NCBI RefSeq assembly: GCF_947498825.1
Contig: NZ_CANMLV010000022.1
Coordinates: 1 to 64,000, forward strand
Source: an uncultured Cedecea sp.
GTDB taxonomy: Bacteria > Pseudomonadota > Gammaproteobacteria > Enterobacterales > Enterobacteriaceae
Direction of reading: 5' to 3'
Length of the DNA stretch: 64,000 nucleotides
The notes beneath the pieces are model-generated. The model was not told the origin of the DNA, searched no databases, and saw nothing but the letters and a program-made list of their open reading frames with translations. Below, piece by piece: positions 1-11,758 of this stretch (its first letter is position 1; every line of letters starts with the position of its first letter). Position numbers and translations under genes: made by a program.

Positions 1-72
1 ATAAAAGCCGCAGGTCTTGCGGTGTTAGCCCTTGGAGAGTCTGTCATTCCTGAATCGCTTAATGCTGTTTAG
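1..72 (+). CDS. tnpB: TnpB (IS200/IS605-family OrfB), C-terminal end only
   Basis: The first 23 codons and a TAG stop read in frame 1 as a tail ending LAVLALGESVIPESLNAV. The GLxVLAxGE pattern is typical of the extreme C-terminus of IS200/IS605 TnpB proteins, which are RNA-guided nucleases ancestral to Cas12. The remainder lies before the window. The call is supported by the adjacent right-end hairpin, which is of the kind that follows tnpB in these elements. Identification rests on a short fragment. Confidence 0.7.
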   Translation: MKAAGLAVLALGESVIPESLNAV

Positions 73-125
73 GTTGGGCTCTGTGAATTGGGAATCCCCG
101 TCCTTCAGGGCGGGGAGCAGTCAAT
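73..125 (+). mobile_element. Right end of an IS200/IS605-type insertion sequence
   Basis: Just after the tnpB stop is the subterminal hairpin of IS200/IS605 right ends: CCCCG-t-CC, loop TTCA, GG-g-CGGGG at 96-115, followed by AGCAGTCAA. The element ends at about 121-125 and the sequence beyond it is host DNA. These elements have no terminal inverted repeats and make no target duplication, so the exact last base cannot be fixed from one end. In this family the right end is also the scaffold of the TnpB guide RNA, whose guide would be the host bases just past the boundary. Confidence 0.72.
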
Positions 126-617
126 GTGCCAGTAAATCAATTGGGGATTCTGGAGCTCGTCGTTAAGAAACCAACCGGACTGCGGTATATCCCGCTCATT
201 TTTAATGCTGTGGCTGTAAAGCAAAGAGGGATCGTTGACTATTGGCATGATGACCTGAACCCAGGCCAGTTCTTTTTGGCTCAGTAGCTGCTGTGGGTCA
301 GGATACAACAGATGATTTTTCCGTAGGATAAAGATTGAGTCGATATCGCTGTCTTTATCAAGGAGCTCTTTCAGGGATCGGTTATCGCGTTGCATATAGT
401 CAGCGATGGCATTTAAGCGGGTCGCCTTTTGTTGCAGAATCGCCATAATACTGGTGTTAGCTTGCGTAGTTCGCGTCTGCGCCAACGTCTGGGACTGATA
501 ATGACGGAGCAGAACTTCGTGCTCAAGAGTACGCACGCCTAAATAAATTATCAGGCTAAAAACCACGATGGTAATGATGACAGAAAACATCAATACTCTG
601 GACTTTCGCATACTCAT
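105..617 (-). pseudogene. Membrane sensor protein (probable histidine kinase N-terminus) cut off by the IS element
   Basis: The reading frame starts at ATG 617 behind GGGAG and has one N-terminal membrane helix (about residues 8-29). A soluble region of about 130 residues follows, then the frame runs into the IS right end and stops after five IS-encoded residues (DCSPP). A short cytoplasmic tail, one helix and an extracytoplasmic region look like the input half of a sensor kinase or chemoreceptor-type protein, but no kinase motif survives here. The rest of the gene should lie beyond the other end of the IS, outside the window. It follows the VWA gene at 682-2010 on the same strand. The sensor label is inference from architecture. 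Confidence 0.5.
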
Positions 618-627
618 CAGACTCCCG

Positions 628-662
628 GAGCTCCCTGTATATACCGGAATAACAGGGAGCTC
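628..662 (-). other. Strong hairpin between the VWA gene and the truncated sensor gene
   Basis: GAGCTCCCTGT (628-638) pairs perfectly with ACAGGGAGCTC (652-662) around a 13-base loop. It lies between the stop of the VWA gene and the start of the sensor gene, and its sensor-proximal arm covers the region of the sensor ribosome-binding site. It has no T-run, so it could lower or gate expression of the downstream gene rather than act as a classical terminator. Confidence 0.55.
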
Positions 663-681
663 ACTCTACTATCATATGACA

Positions 682-2010
682 TCAATTTTTCTGGGTTTTA
701 ATATTGTAGTTTTGCTCTTTCAACTCTTTTCTCCATGTATTTTTGTCGCTACTGTCTATTTTATTCAGCATATCTTTGTTATTTTTTGCGCTGGAATCTG
801 CTTTTTCTTTAGCAACTTCAGTATTAAGCGGCAAGCTTTCTAATATGATGGCATTCTGGTTTAGAACCTCTTTTGCTTCTGATATTTTCCCTTCATCCAT
901 CAGTTTTACAGCACGCTCACTCTCAATGGCAGCTTTCTGGATAGCAGAGTCAACCAGAACCTCGTCATGCTGTTCCTCACGAACCTTCTGAGCTAAATCG
1001 CTATAACGTAAATCTATTTTTTGATTAATCGAATCAACTTGCTTCGTTCCCAGGTTGACATAACGGACATTAATATCTGCCAGGGGCTTCGTTTCGGCAT
1101 TGCTGCCTTTCGCCGGGATAACTTCCAGCAGGACATATTTTTCCTGGTTAGAATAAAGCTGGTTAAGCTTAACTTTGACTTTATTACCTGTAATATCGCC
1201 TTCCCTGCCGAGCAGACGAACAGGGATCACTTGATCCGCTGTTTTAATCGCTACCTCAACATCCTGAGCAACCACAGACATCACATCATTAAATTCGCGG
1301 ACGAAGATTTTCTCCATATCGCTGGAGTGCTCAACGAAGGCGTGGTTACCGTCGCTGTATCCAGAGATTGTCGTCATCAGATCCTCATTGTAACCGTTAC
1401 CAATACCAATAGTTGTAATGGCTATCCCCTTCTTAGCGGCGATCTTCGCCAAGTCGGCCAGTTCACTGTTAGAGGTTGGCCCAACATTTGCCTGACCATC
1501 CGACAGCAGGATTATTCGGTTGACCTGATCTTTATCCAGATATTTGCTGACCTGATTAATGCCTTTGCTCACCCCCGCGAACAGAGCCGTCATACCACGA
1601 GGTTCAATGCTGGCTCTGATTTGATTAATCAACTGCTCTTTATTTTTGACTTTCGTCGCCGGGATCACAACTTCAACGCCAGAATCATAGGCGACTACCG
1701 ACAATGTGTCATCGCTGTTGAGCATATTAACAGCAGCGATCGCGGCATTTCGGGCATCGATAATACGATCTCCCGCCATAGAGCTTGATCGGTCAATAAC
1801 TAATGCCAGGTTAATAGGGCTGCGTTTTTCAATTTCGAGGGGATAACCGATCAACGATATTTTCAGATAATTTTTATCCTGGCTCCCTGCTAATACAACC
1901 GGTGAAGCAAGTTCAGATTTTACGCTGACTTCAGGGAGTGAAGGCGCTGATTTCGCAACAAATGGCAACGAAAACAGGGACAGTAGCATCACAATACTTT
2001 TCAGACTCAT
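682..2010 (-). CDS. Secreted VWA-domain protein (MIDAS-containing)
   Basis: A 442-residue protein. The start at ATG 2010 is chosen because AAGGAGA lies directly upstream and a signal peptide follows (basic start, hydrophobic core, cleavage probably after KSA near residue 22). A von Willebrand factor A domain covers about residues 60-250, with a complete metal-ion-dependent adhesion site: DRSSS for the DxSxS motif, a Thr in RGMTAL, and the Asp of LSDGQ. The C-terminal third contains an amphipathic helical region rich in Lys and Glu. The layout matches the exported 'Ca-activated chloride channel homologue' type of bacterial VWA proteins, whose role is mostly unknown. It probably binds a protein partner in the periplasm. 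It sits upstream of the truncated membrane sensor on the same strand, so the two may once have worked together. Confidence 0.75.
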   Translation of the reverse strand: MSLKSIVMLLSLFSLPFVAKSAPSLPEVSVKSELASPVVLAGSQDKNYLKISLIGYPLEIEKRSPINLALVIDRSSSMAGDRIIDARNAAIAAVNMLNSDDTLSVVAYDSGVEVVIPATKVKNKEQLINQIRASIEPRGMTALFAGVSKGINQVSKYLDKDQVNRIILLSDGQANVGPTSNSELADLAKIAAKKGIAITTIGIGNGYNEDLMTTISGYSDGNHAFVEHSSDMEKIFVREFNDVMSVVAQDVEVAIKTADQVIPVRLLGREGDITGNKVKVKLNQLYSNQEKYVLLEVIPAKGSNAETKPLADINVRYVNLGTKQVDSINQKIDLRYSDLAQKVREEQHDEVLVDSAIQKAAIESERAVKLMDEGKISEAKEVLNQNAIILESLPLNTEVAKEKADSSAKNNKDMLNKIDSSDKNTWRKELKEQNYNIKTQKN

Positions 2011-2216
2011 GGTCAATCTCCTTATCAATAAATTGAGTCCATTCTTGCTCGCTTTAATCCGCAAGTTGTCTGTTATCTGTATTAAGATGTCAAAAAATCG
2101 TAAAAGTTACCTGCTGCAGGTTATTCTTCAGGGCAGCCTGCTGTCAGTGATTTTTCTGGCGGTTTCACGCCATAGATTCGATATCAGCTTGAGTGGTTGT
2201 TCAGGAAGAATATTTT

Positions 2217-2240
2217 CAGGGAGATGAAAGCATCTCCCTG
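2217..2240 (-). terminator. Hairpin downstream of murA
   Basis: CAGGGAGATG (2217-2226) and CATCTCCCTG (2231-2240) form a perfect 10-bp stem with a 4-base loop, about 50 bases after the murA stop. There is no good T-run on the minus strand, so it is a weak or factor-assisted terminator at best. Confidence 0.5.
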
Positions 2241-2288
2241 TTTATCGGTGAACTGGCTTTTACCAGCTCATAATGCTGCCCAATAAAA

Positions 2289-3566
<1,278 letters not shown>

Positions 3567-3604
3567 TTAAATCGAAATTGTGGCCATCAGCTAATACTGA
3601 CGGA

Positions 3605-3859
3605 TTAAAAACCACTGAGTTTACGATCGCGCGCCCACTCTGCCGGCGTGTAGGTCTTGATTGAAACCGCATGCATGCGATTATCGGCAATGAATGGCAT
3701 TAAGGGTGCATAAACCGTTTGTTGTTTTTTTACACGACTTAACTCAGCAAATAACTCACCCACCGCTATCACCTGGAAATGACTGCCGTCACCAGAAACG
3801 TGGACTTCTTCAAGGGGCAGTGCATTCATCAGCACGGTCTGGATTTCATGATTTTCCAT
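3605..3859 (-). CDS. ibaG: BolA-family protein IbaG
   Basis: An 84-residue BolA-family protein (formerly yrbA), very close to E. coli IbaG over its whole length, with the conserved segments [13 protein letters not shown] and KQQTVY followed by the [11 protein letters not shown]-like C-terminal part. IbaG forms [2Fe-2S]-bridged complexes with monothiol glutaredoxin and is linked to acid stress and iron-sulfur delivery. It sits between the mla operon and murA; a terminator upstream (3929-3960) separates it from mla, so it probably has its own promoter. Confidence 0.95.
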   Translation of the reverse strand: MENHEIQTVLMNALPLEEVHVSGDGSHFQVIAVGELFAELSRVKKQQTVYAPLMPFIADNRMHAVSIKTYTPAEWARDRKLSGF

Positions 3860-3928
3860 GGCTATATATTCATCGATTAGTGAAAAAGGGTTCCCATCTT
3901 AGTGGAAAGTTGCCCCCGCATAAATAAC

Positions 3929-3960
3929 CAAAAAAAACCCTCAAACGAAACGCTCAAGGG
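3929..3960 (-). terminator. Rho-independent terminator of the mla operon
   Basis: Read on the minus strand, CCCTTGAGC and GTTTGAGGG pair (with G-U pairs) around a GTTTC loop and are followed by a run of eight T. It lies 27 bases beyond the mlaB stop and upstream of ibaG. Confidence 0.75.
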
Positions 3961-3986
3961 CCTTAATGATAATCTGATGAAAATTA

Positions 3987-4286
3987 TCAGGCTGAGCGGT
4001 GTGGGAACAGACTTTCCGGCAAATTGTAAAGCTGCACCAGCGTGTGTAAATTTTCACTTATCTGGCGTAGCTCAACATCATTTCCTTGCTGCTTTGCCTC
4101 TCCAATAAGGTGAATCAGCAATGCCAGCCCAGCCGTATCGACACGAATCAGGCCACCGACATCAAAAACAGTGACACCTGAAACAGCCTCTAAACGCTGC
4201 TGCCAAAGCGGTAACAGTGTTTCACTGTTGAGTTCACCTTCCAGGCGCAGAACCTGGTCGTTTCGTTGCCAGCTCAGCTGCCCCAT
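3987..4286 (-). CDS. mlaB: Mla lipid transport STAS-domain subunit MlaB
   Basis: A 99-residue STAS-domain protein that binds the ATPase MlaF on the cytoplasmic face of the MlaFEDB complex and is needed for its assembly and activity. The motif RVDTAGLALL contains Thr51, the counterpart of the essential Thr52 of E. coli MlaB. It is the last gene of mlaFEDCB. Its ATG overlaps the mlaC stop by one base (TAATG), which implies translational coupling. Confidence 0.95.
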   Translation of the reverse strand: MGQLSWQRNDQVLRLEGELNSETLLPLWQQRLEAVSGVTVFDVGGLIRVDTAGLALLIHLIGEAKQQGNDVELRQISENLHTLVQLYNLPESLFPHRSA

Positions 4287-4918
4287 TATTTTTTATTATC
4301 CAGGGTAATAGGCTGACGAGAAATCGCCTGAAGCTGGGCTGTCAGACCATCGATACCTTTAGTGCGCAGCAGATCGCTCCACTCGCTTTGTTTAGTGGTA
4401 ATCATACTGACCCCTTCCGCTATCATGTCATATGCCTGCCAGTTGCCAGTTTGGCTGTTTTTACGCCACTGGAAATCAAGACGAATCGGCGGACGACCAT
4501 TGGGATCGGTAATGGAAACACGAATAGCAACAATATCAGCATCACCTAATGGTTTTTCCGGAGCAATTTGATAGTTCTGACCGTTATACATCGCTAAAGC
4601 CTGGCCGTACGCCTGCTTCAGATAGTCGCCAAACGCAGTGAAGTAGGCATCACGTTGTGCCGGAGTCGCTTCCTTGTAGTAGCGTCCTAATACCAGCGCA
4701 CCCGCATATTTTACCTGCACATAAGGCAGTAGCTCTTCACCAACAATTTCACGTAAATAGTCCGGGTTCTGGCGGATCTTCGGCTGCTCAGCTTTCAGAC
4801 GCTCGAAGGTTTTCTCTGCGGCTTCATTCATCAGCTTATAAGGATTAGTCTGGTCTGCTGCCAGGGCAGCCAACGGCGCACATGCCAGCACGGCAATCAT
4901 TACGAGACGCTTAAACAT
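4286..4918 (-). CDS. mlaC: Periplasmic phospholipid-binding protein MlaC
   Basis: A 210-residue soluble periplasmic carrier that shuttles phospholipid between the outer-membrane MlaA-porin complex and the inner-membrane MlaFEDB complex. A signal peptide covers about residues 1-20, with probable cleavage in [11 protein letters not shown]. The mature part is the MlaC/Ttg2D fold (motifs [16 protein letters not shown] and [13 protein letters not shown]). The gene lies 17 bases after mlaD and overlaps mlaB by one base. Confidence 0.96.
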   Translation of the reverse strand: MFKRLVMIAVLACAPLAALAADQTNPYKLMNEAAEKTFERLKAEQPKIRQNPDYLREIVGEELLPYVQVKYAGALVLGRYYKEATPAQRDAYFTAFGDYLKQAYGQALAMYNGQNYQIAPEKPLGDADIVAIRVSITDPNGRPPIRLDFQWRKNSQTGNWQAYDMIAEGVSMITTKQSEWSDLLRTKGIDGLTAQLQAISRQPITLDNKK

Positions 4919-4935
4919 ATTACTTTCCTCTTTGG

Positions 4936-5493
4936 TTAGTTCGTCGCATTAGCATGAGGGGCAACATCATGCGGCTCTTGAGTGGCATTATTACCCTGCT
5001 CAGCAGGTGGGTTCTCTCCATCACCACTACCACTTTTATATAAAAACTGACCAATCAGATCTTCGAGTACTAATGCCGACTTGGTGTCTTGAATCGTCCC
5101 ACCATCTTTAAGAATACTGGAACCTAACTCGGGGTCATCAAAGCCCAGGTTTAACGCAAGGAATTGTTCACCCAGTAAGCCAGAAGTACGGATAGATAAA
5201 GAACTGGTATCAGGAATCTGATCATAACGTGTCTCAATATCTAACGTGACACGCGGTAAGTAGGTTTTTGGATCAAGCTGAATATCGTCAACACGTCCAA
5301 TCACCACACCACCCAGTCGCACTGGCGAACTCACTTTTAGACTACCGATATTGTCAAATGTTGCGTAAATCTTATAAGTCGGTTCGCTACGCAATGAGGT
5401 AATATTGGCCACTTTGAGACACAAAAATACGACAGCGGCCAGCGCCACCAGTACAAAGAATCCCACCCAAACTTCTAGTTTTTTTGTTTGCAT
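4936..5493 (-). CDS. mlaD: MCE-domain phospholipid transport protein MlaD
   Basis: A 185-residue inner-membrane protein with a single N-terminal helix (about residues 8-28) and one MCE domain (about 40-120), which forms the hexameric ring of the MlaFEDB transporter. The start at ATG 5493 (MQTKK) is preferred over an in-frame ATG five codons upstream because it matches the E. coli N-terminus and gives a normal 4-base spacing from the mlaE stop. The C-terminal tail after [11 protein letters not shown] is low complexity (Gly, Asn, Pro, Ala), as in other enterobacteria. Confidence 0.95.
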   Translation of the reverse strand: MQTKKLEVWVGFFVLVALAAVVFLCLKVANITSLRSEPTYKIYATFDNIGSLKVSSPVRLGGVVIGRVDDIQLDPKTYLPRVTLDIETRYDQIPDTSSLSIRTSGLLGEQFLALNLGFDDPELGSSILKDGGTIQDTKSALVLEDLIGQFLYKSGSGDGENPPAEQGNNATQEPHDVAPHANATN

Positions 5494-5497
5494 GAAC

Positions 5498-7101
<1,604 letters not shown>

Positions 7102-7328
7102 TATCTTTCCTTTTATAAGCCTGGCGATAAGCATGGCTTTAAAACCAAGTCACTACCCACCATTTTTACAGAATATTACCTACCAAGGTTAGCGAAAGCT
7201 GGCATTTGTTTTACTTTTCTACCGTATAAAGTCAAAATTAGGAATGATGGACAATACTTACAACGATGAACATTTGAAATGCCTTCATGGTTCATTAGTT
7301 GATGGCTATACCTTATAAAGGATTTGTC
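7102..7328. promoter_or_regulatory. Divergent promoter region, mlaF / yrbG
   Basis: These 227 bases carry the start signals for the minus-strand mla operon and the plus-strand yrbG-kds-lpt operon. AAAGGA at about 7316-7321 is the yrbG ribosome-binding site. I could not pick a convincing pair of -35/-10 boxes for either direction. Confidence 0.5.
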
Positions 7329-8306
7329 ATGCTGTTAGCGATGGCTTTACTGATTATCGGCTTGCTGTTGGTGGTTTATGGTGCCGATCGCTTAGTTTTC
7401 TCGGCAGCAATACTGTGCCGCAGCATAGGGGTTTCTCCATTAATTATTGGTATGACAGTTGTCAGTATAGGGACATCACTGCCTGAAATCATTATTGCCA
7501 GCGCAGCCGCCCTGCATGGACAACTCGATCTGGCTGTAGGAACAGCTATTGGATCGAATATTACCAATATTATGCTTATTCTTGGGCTGGCCGCGATGTT
7601 GCACCCTTTCGCCGTGGACTCCGATATTCTGCGCCGGGAACTGCCCCTGATGCTGTTAGTCAGCCTGCTCGCAGGCCTGTTTTTATTCGACGGTGAACTC
7701 AGTCAAATAAAAGGCATCTTACTGCTGGTTATCGCCGTATTATACCTGCTGTTTATTATTAGGATAGGTCGTCTTGCTGAGCGAACGGGCAGTGATAAAC
7801 TCACTCGTGAACAAGCCGCAGAGTTACCTCAAGAAGGCAGCCTTTCCGTCGCTTTTTTATGGCTTGGTGTTGCATTAGTCATCATGCCAATTGCCACCCA
7901 AATGGTGATTGATAACGCCACAGTGCTCGCCCACTACTTTGGCGTGAGTGACTTGGTCGTCGGTTTAACCATAATTGCTATTGGTACTAGCCTGCCGGAG
8001 CTGGCCACTGCCATTGCAGGGGTACGTAAAGGTGAAAATGATATCGCTATTGGCAATATTATCGGTTCCAATATCTTTAATATTGTTTTTGTACTCGGGA
8101 TCCCAGCGCTCGTAGCACCCGGCGACTTTGACCCACTCGCTTTTGCCCGCGATTACTGGTTGATGTTAGCAGTGAGTGCTGTGTTTGCCATACTTTGCTG
8201 GCGAAAACCCCGGCAGGTCGGCAAGCAGATTGGTGCGCTATTAATCTGTGGGTATATCATATGGGTTGTGGTGCTCTGGTGTTTCGCACCGCCTGTTGTC
8301 GGATAG
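7329..8306 (+). CDS. yrbG: Calcium/sodium:proton exchanger-family protein YrbG
   Basis: A 325-residue inner-membrane protein of the Ca2+:cation antiporter family. Two homologous halves each carry the ion-binding alpha repeat: IGTSLPEIIIA with GSNITNI in the first half and IGTSLPELATA with GSNIFNI in the second. The start at ATG 7329 follows AAAGGA and matches the E. coli protein length. The gene is conserved at the head of the kds-lpt operon, but its physiological role there is not established. Confidence 0.93.
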   Translation: MLLAMALLIIGLLLVVYGADRLVFSAAILCRSIGVSPLIIGMTVVSIGTSLPEIIIASAAALHGQLDLAVGTAIGSNITNIMLILGLAAMLHPFAVDSDILRRELPLMLLVSLLAGLFLFDGELSQIKGILLLVIAVLYLLFIIRIGRLAERTGSDKLTREQAAELPQEGSLSVAFLWLGVALVIMPIATQMVIDNATVLAHYFGVSDLVVGLTIIAIGTSLPELATAIAGVRKGENDIAIGNIIGSNIFNIVFVLGIPALVAPGDFDPLAFARDYWLMLAVSAVFAILCWRKPRQVGKQIGALLICGYIIWVVVLWCFAPPVVG

Positions 8307-8322
8307 AACGGAAAACAAAATT

Positions 8323-9309
8323 ATGCTCAAGACAGACTTAGCTACGGACTTTGACTTTCAACAGGCAGGGAAAGATGTCCTCCACATTGAACGTGAAAGT
8401 CTGGCACAGCTGGAACAGTATATTAATGACGATTTTTCAAATACCTGCCGCAAAATATTTGATTGTGCAGGTAAGGTGGTCGTCATGGGCATGGGCAAGT
8501 CTGGTCATATTGGAAAAAAAATAGCCGCAACCTTTGCCAGCACCGGTACGCCAGCATTTTTTGTTCATCCCGGTGAAGCAAGCCACGGTGATTTAGGAAT
8601 GGTGACCCCTCAAGATATTGTGATTGCAATATCTAACTCAGGCGAATCAAACGAGATACTGGCACTGATACCGGTATTAAAACGCCTGAAAGTCCCACTG
8701 ATTTGTATGACGGGCAGACCTGAAAGCGCAATGGGAAAAGCCGCGGATATTCATCTGTGTATTCATGTGCCACAGGAAGCCTGCCCTCTGGGTCTGGCAC
8801 CAACCTCAAGTACCACCGCAACCCTGGTAATGGGAGATGCGCTGGCTGTAGCCCTTTTAAAAGCGCGAGGCTTTACCGCTGAAGATTTCGCTCTTTCGCA
8901 TCCCGGTGGTGCACTGGGCCGTAAACTGCTACTACGGGTTAGTGATATTATGCATACTGGTGCAGAAATCCCTCATGTCAGTAAAGAGGCCTCGCTGCGT
9001 GATGCCTTGCTGGAAATCACCCGGAAAAATATGGGAATGACGGTAATCTGCGATGATCTGATGAAGATCGAAGGTATTTTTACCGATGGTGACTTGCGTC
9101 GGGTATTCGATATGGGTGCTGACTTACACACCTTACGTATTGCAGATGTCATGACAGCAGGCGGAATTCGCGTTCGCCCGGGCACGCTTGCAGTGGATGC
9201 ATTGAATTTGATGGAATCACGCCATATTACTTCTGTAATGGTGGCAGATGGCGATCATTTATTGGGCGTAATACATATGCATGACATGTTACGTGCAGGC
9301 GTAGTTTAA
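8323..9309 (+). CDS. kdsD: D-arabinose 5-phosphate isomerase KdsD
   Basis: Converts ribulose 5-phosphate to arabinose 5-phosphate, the first step of Kdo synthesis for lipopolysaccharide. The 328-residue protein (same as E. coli) has an N-terminal SIS sugar-isomerase domain (GMGKSGHIGKK, SNSGES, ALSHPGGALGRK) and two C-terminal CBS domains (from about residue 210). The start at ATG 8323 lies 16 bases after yrbG. An upstream in-frame start inside yrbG was rejected because it adds residues absent from the family. Confidence 0.96.
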   Translation: MLKTDLATDFDFQQAGKDVLHIERESLAQLEQYINDDFSNTCRKIFDCAGKVVVMGMGKSGHIGKKIAATFASTGTPAFFVHPGEASHGDLGMVTPQDIVIAISNSGESNEILALIPVLKRLKVPLICMTGRPESAMGKAADIHLCIHVPQEACPLGLAPTSSTTATLVMGDALAVALLKARGFTAEDFALSHPGGALGRKLLLRVSDIMHTGAEIPHVSKEASLRDALLEITRKNMGMTVICDDLMKIEGIFTDGDLRRVFDMGADLHTLRIADVMTAGGIRVRPGTLAVDALNLMESRHITSVMVADGDHLLGVIHMHDMLRAGVV

Positions 9310-9325
9310 TTAAGGATTCGTATTA

Positions 9326-9892
9326 ATGAGTAACAGTGATGTGCTACTGAATACCTGCTATGGGCCGGTGAGCGCACAAATCATGGCACGTGCTGCGGCG
9401 ATACGCCTGCTGATTCTGGATGTTGACGGTGTGATGTCCGATGGCCTGATTTATATGGGAAATAACGGTGAAGAGCTCAAGGCTTTCAACGTGCGTGACG
9501 GTTACGGCCTGCGTTGTGTCCTCACTTCAGGTATTGAGGTGGCTATTATTACCGGGCGCAAAGCTAAATTACTGGAAGATCGTTGCCAAACTTTAGGTAT
9601 TTCTCACCTTTTTCAGGGACAGTCCGATAAACTGATTGCCTATCGTCAGCTATTATCTGAGCTGAATTTAACTGCTGACCAAGTTGCCTATATTGGTGAT
9701 GACCTTATTGACTGGCCGGTGATGGAACAAGTGGGGCTGAGTGTTGCTGTCGCTGATGCACATCCTCTTTTACTGCCCAAAGCAAGCTACGTTACACGTA
9801 TTAACGGTGGGCGTGGTGCTGTGCGGGAAGTCTGTGATCTGATCCTGATGTCACAGGGCTTGCTTGATGAGGCCAAAGGGCTATCTATATGA
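9326..9892 (+). CDS. kdsC: 3-deoxy-D-manno-octulosonate 8-phosphate phosphatase KdsC
   Basis: Removes the phosphate from Kdo 8-phosphate in the Kdo pathway. It is a 188-residue HAD-superfamily protein of the C0 (capless) type that works as a tetramer. The nucleophile motif is LDVDGVMSDG, with later motifs ITGR and GDDLIDWPVM. The stop overlaps the lptC start (ATGA). Confidence 0.96.
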   Translation: MSNSDVLLNTCYGPVSAQIMARAAAIRLLILDVDGVMSDGLIYMGNNGEELKAFNVRDGYGLRCVLTSGIEVAIITGRKAKLLEDRCQTLGISHLFQGQSDKLIAYRQLLSELNLTADQVAYIGDDLIDWPVMEQVGLSVAVADAHPLLLPKASYVTRINGGRGAVREVCDLILMSQGLLDEAKGLSI

Positions 9893-10464
9893 GTAGAACC
9901 AGACGCTGGATTATTATTTCTCTATCAATAATTGCTATAATTTTGATTGGCTTGAATATCACGGGTATCGATAAAGATGAACCGATTGTCGTCAATAATG
10001 ATGAGCCAACCTATACCAGCGAACAGGCAATTACTCGAGTTTACAATCTTGCCGGTGGCTTGAATTATCGGTTAATAACAGAAAATGTTGAATATTTTTC
10101 GGCAGATTCTACATCATGGTTCACGAAGCCGGTGATGACTCAATATGATGAAAAGAAGCTAGCTACCTGGGAGATCCGAGCCGATCGCGCGAAACTCACC
10201 AATGAGCGCATGCTCTATTTATACGGTAATGTTGTGGTCAATGCGCTGACACCCGATGCGCAGCTGCGTAAAATTACCACTGATAACGCCAGTATCAATT
10301 TAACCACCCAGGATATCTCGTCTGATGACCAGGTGACACTTTATGGTACCAGCTTTAATTCCAGCGGAATGAAAATGCGTGGCAATCTTCGCAATAAAAC
10401 CGCCCAGCTGATTGAAAAGGTTAAAACCTCTTATGAAATCCAGACGCAACAAACTCAGCCTTAG
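9889..10464 (+). CDS. lptC: Lipopolysaccharide export protein LptC
   Basis: A 191-residue bitopic inner-membrane protein. One helix (about residues 7-25) is followed by a periplasmic beta-jellyroll that receives lipopolysaccharide from LptB2FG and hands it to LptA. The motifs YFSADSTSWFTKPVMT and GNVVVNALTPDAQL are typical. Translation is coupled to kdsC through ATGA, and the 3' end overlaps lptA by 32 bases. Confidence 0.95.
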   Translation: MSRTRRWIIISLSIIAIILIGLNITGIDKDEPIVVNNDEPTYTSEQAITRVYNLAGGLNYRLITENVEYFSADSTSWFTKPVMTQYDEKKLATWEIRADRAKLTNERMLYLYGNVVVNALTPDAQLRKITTDNASINLTTQDISSDDQVTLYGTSFNSSGMKMRGNLRNKTAQLIEKVKTSYEIQTQQTQP

Positions 10465-10984
10465 CCTTGTACTGATCGGTACACTGTTTGTGACCCCGTT
10501 TTCAGCATGGGCATTAACGGGGGATACCAATCAACCCATTCACATAGAGTCTGATCAGCAATCACTGGATATGGACGGTAATGTTGTTACCTTCACCGGA
10601 AATGTTGTTGCTACTCAGGGCACGATAAAAATTAATGCTGATAAAGTCGTAGTAACACGACCAGGTGGAACCCAAGGGCAGGAAGTCATTGATGCCTATG
10701 GTAATCCAGCCACTTTTTATCAGATGCAAGACAACGGAAAACCGGTGAAAGGGCAAGCTTCTAAACTGAATTATCAGCTGGCAAAAGATTTTGTCACTCT
10801 GACGGGCAATGCCTATCTTGAGCAACTGGATAGCAATGTCAAAGGAGACAAGATAACCTATCTGGTGAAAGAGCAGAAAATGCAGGCGTTTAGTGATAAA
10901 GGCAAACGCGTTACCACCGTTCTTGTTCCTTCCCAGTTACAGGATAAAAACGGTCAGCAATCGACGCAGCAGAAGAGTAACTAA
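10433..10984 (+). CDS. lptA: Lipopolysaccharide transport periplasmic protein LptA
   Basis: A 183-residue periplasmic protein (E. coli 185) that polymerises into the bridge carrying lipopolysaccharide from LptC to LptD. The signal peptide is about 27 residues, ending FSAWA|LTGDTNQ. The OstA/LptA domain follows (SDQQSLDMDGNVVTFTGNV; NADKVVVTRPGG). ATG 10433 is chosen over an upstream TTG because it gives a normal signal peptide. The coding start lies inside the end of lptC. Confidence 0.95.
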   Translation: MKSRRNKLSLSLVLIGTLFVTPFSAWALTGDTNQPIHIESDQQSLDMDGNVVTFTGNVVATQGTIKINADKVVVTRPGGTQGQEVIDAYGNPATFYQMQDNGKPVKGQASKLNYQLAKDFVTLTGNAYLEQLDSNVKGDKITYLVKEQKMQAFSDKGKRVTTVLVPSQLQDKNGQQSTQQKSN

Positions 10985-10990
10985 TTCGTT

Positions 10991-11716
10991 ATGGCAACCT
11001 TAATTGCAAAAAATCTTGCGAAGGCCTACAAGAAACGACGTGTCGTTGAAGACGTTAGCCTGACGGTTAATTCAGGTGAGATTGTTGGCCTTCTCGGCCC
11101 CAATGGTGCCGGTAAAACGACCACTTTTTATATGGTTGTCGGCATCGTACCGCGTGATGCAGGCAATATCATCATTGATGATGAAGATATCAGTTTATTA
11201 CCCCTGCATGCCCGGGCGCGTCGAGGTATCGGCTACCTGCCGCAGGAAGCATCCATTTTTCGTCATCTGAGCGTTTTTGATAATCTGATGGCAGTATTAC
11301 AGATACGTGATGATCTGACGCCAGAACAGCGTGACGACCGCGCCAATGAGCTGCTGGAAGAGTTCCATATTCAGCACCTGCGTGACAGTATGGGGCAGTC
11401 ACTATCCGGGGGAGAACGTCGACGTGTTGAAATCGCTCGCGCCCTGGCAGCAAACCCAAAATTCATTCTGCTAGATGAACCCTTTGCTGGTGTTGACCCG
11501 ATCTCGGTTCTGGATATCAAACGTATTATTGAGCATTTACGCGACAGCGGGCTCGGTGTTCTGATAACTGACCACAATGTGCGTGAAACGCTGGCAGTAT
11601 GCGAACGTGCTTATATTGTCAGTCAGGGGCATATGATTGCCCATGGAACGCCGACTGAAATTCTGGAAGATGAGCAGGTGAAACGAGTCTACCTGGGAGA
11701 AGAGTTCAGGCTCTGA
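10991..11716 (+). CDS. lptB: Lipopolysaccharide export ATPase LptB
   Basis: A 241-residue cytoplasmic ATPase that dimerises and powers lipopolysaccharide extraction with LptF and LptG. Walker A is GPNGAGKTT, the signature LSGGERRR and Walker B FILLDEP, with the switch His in TDHNV. It begins 6 bases after lptA and is followed after 42 bases by rpoN, the usual enterobacterial arrangement. Confidence 0.97.
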   Translation: MATLIAKNLAKAYKKRRVVEDVSLTVNSGEIVGLLGPNGAGKTTTFYMVVGIVPRDAGNIIIDDEDISLLPLHARARRGIGYLPQEASIFRHLSVFDNLMAVLQIRDDLTPEQRDDRANELLEEFHIQHLRDSMGQSLSGGERRRVEIARALAANPKFILLDEPFAGVDPISVLDIKRIIEHLRDSGLGVLITDHNVRETLAVCERAYIVSQGHMIAHGTPTEILEDEQVKRVYLGEEFRL

Positions 11717-11758
11717 CTCCGTGACGCGACGCATGTATAAAGGATACTGACACTGATT

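Noticed and set aside
1021-1788. A 255-codon plus-strand frame opposite the VWA gene.
   Set aside because: It is antisense to a well-supported gene, has no ribosome-binding site and its protein resembles no family; it is a shadow of codon bias.
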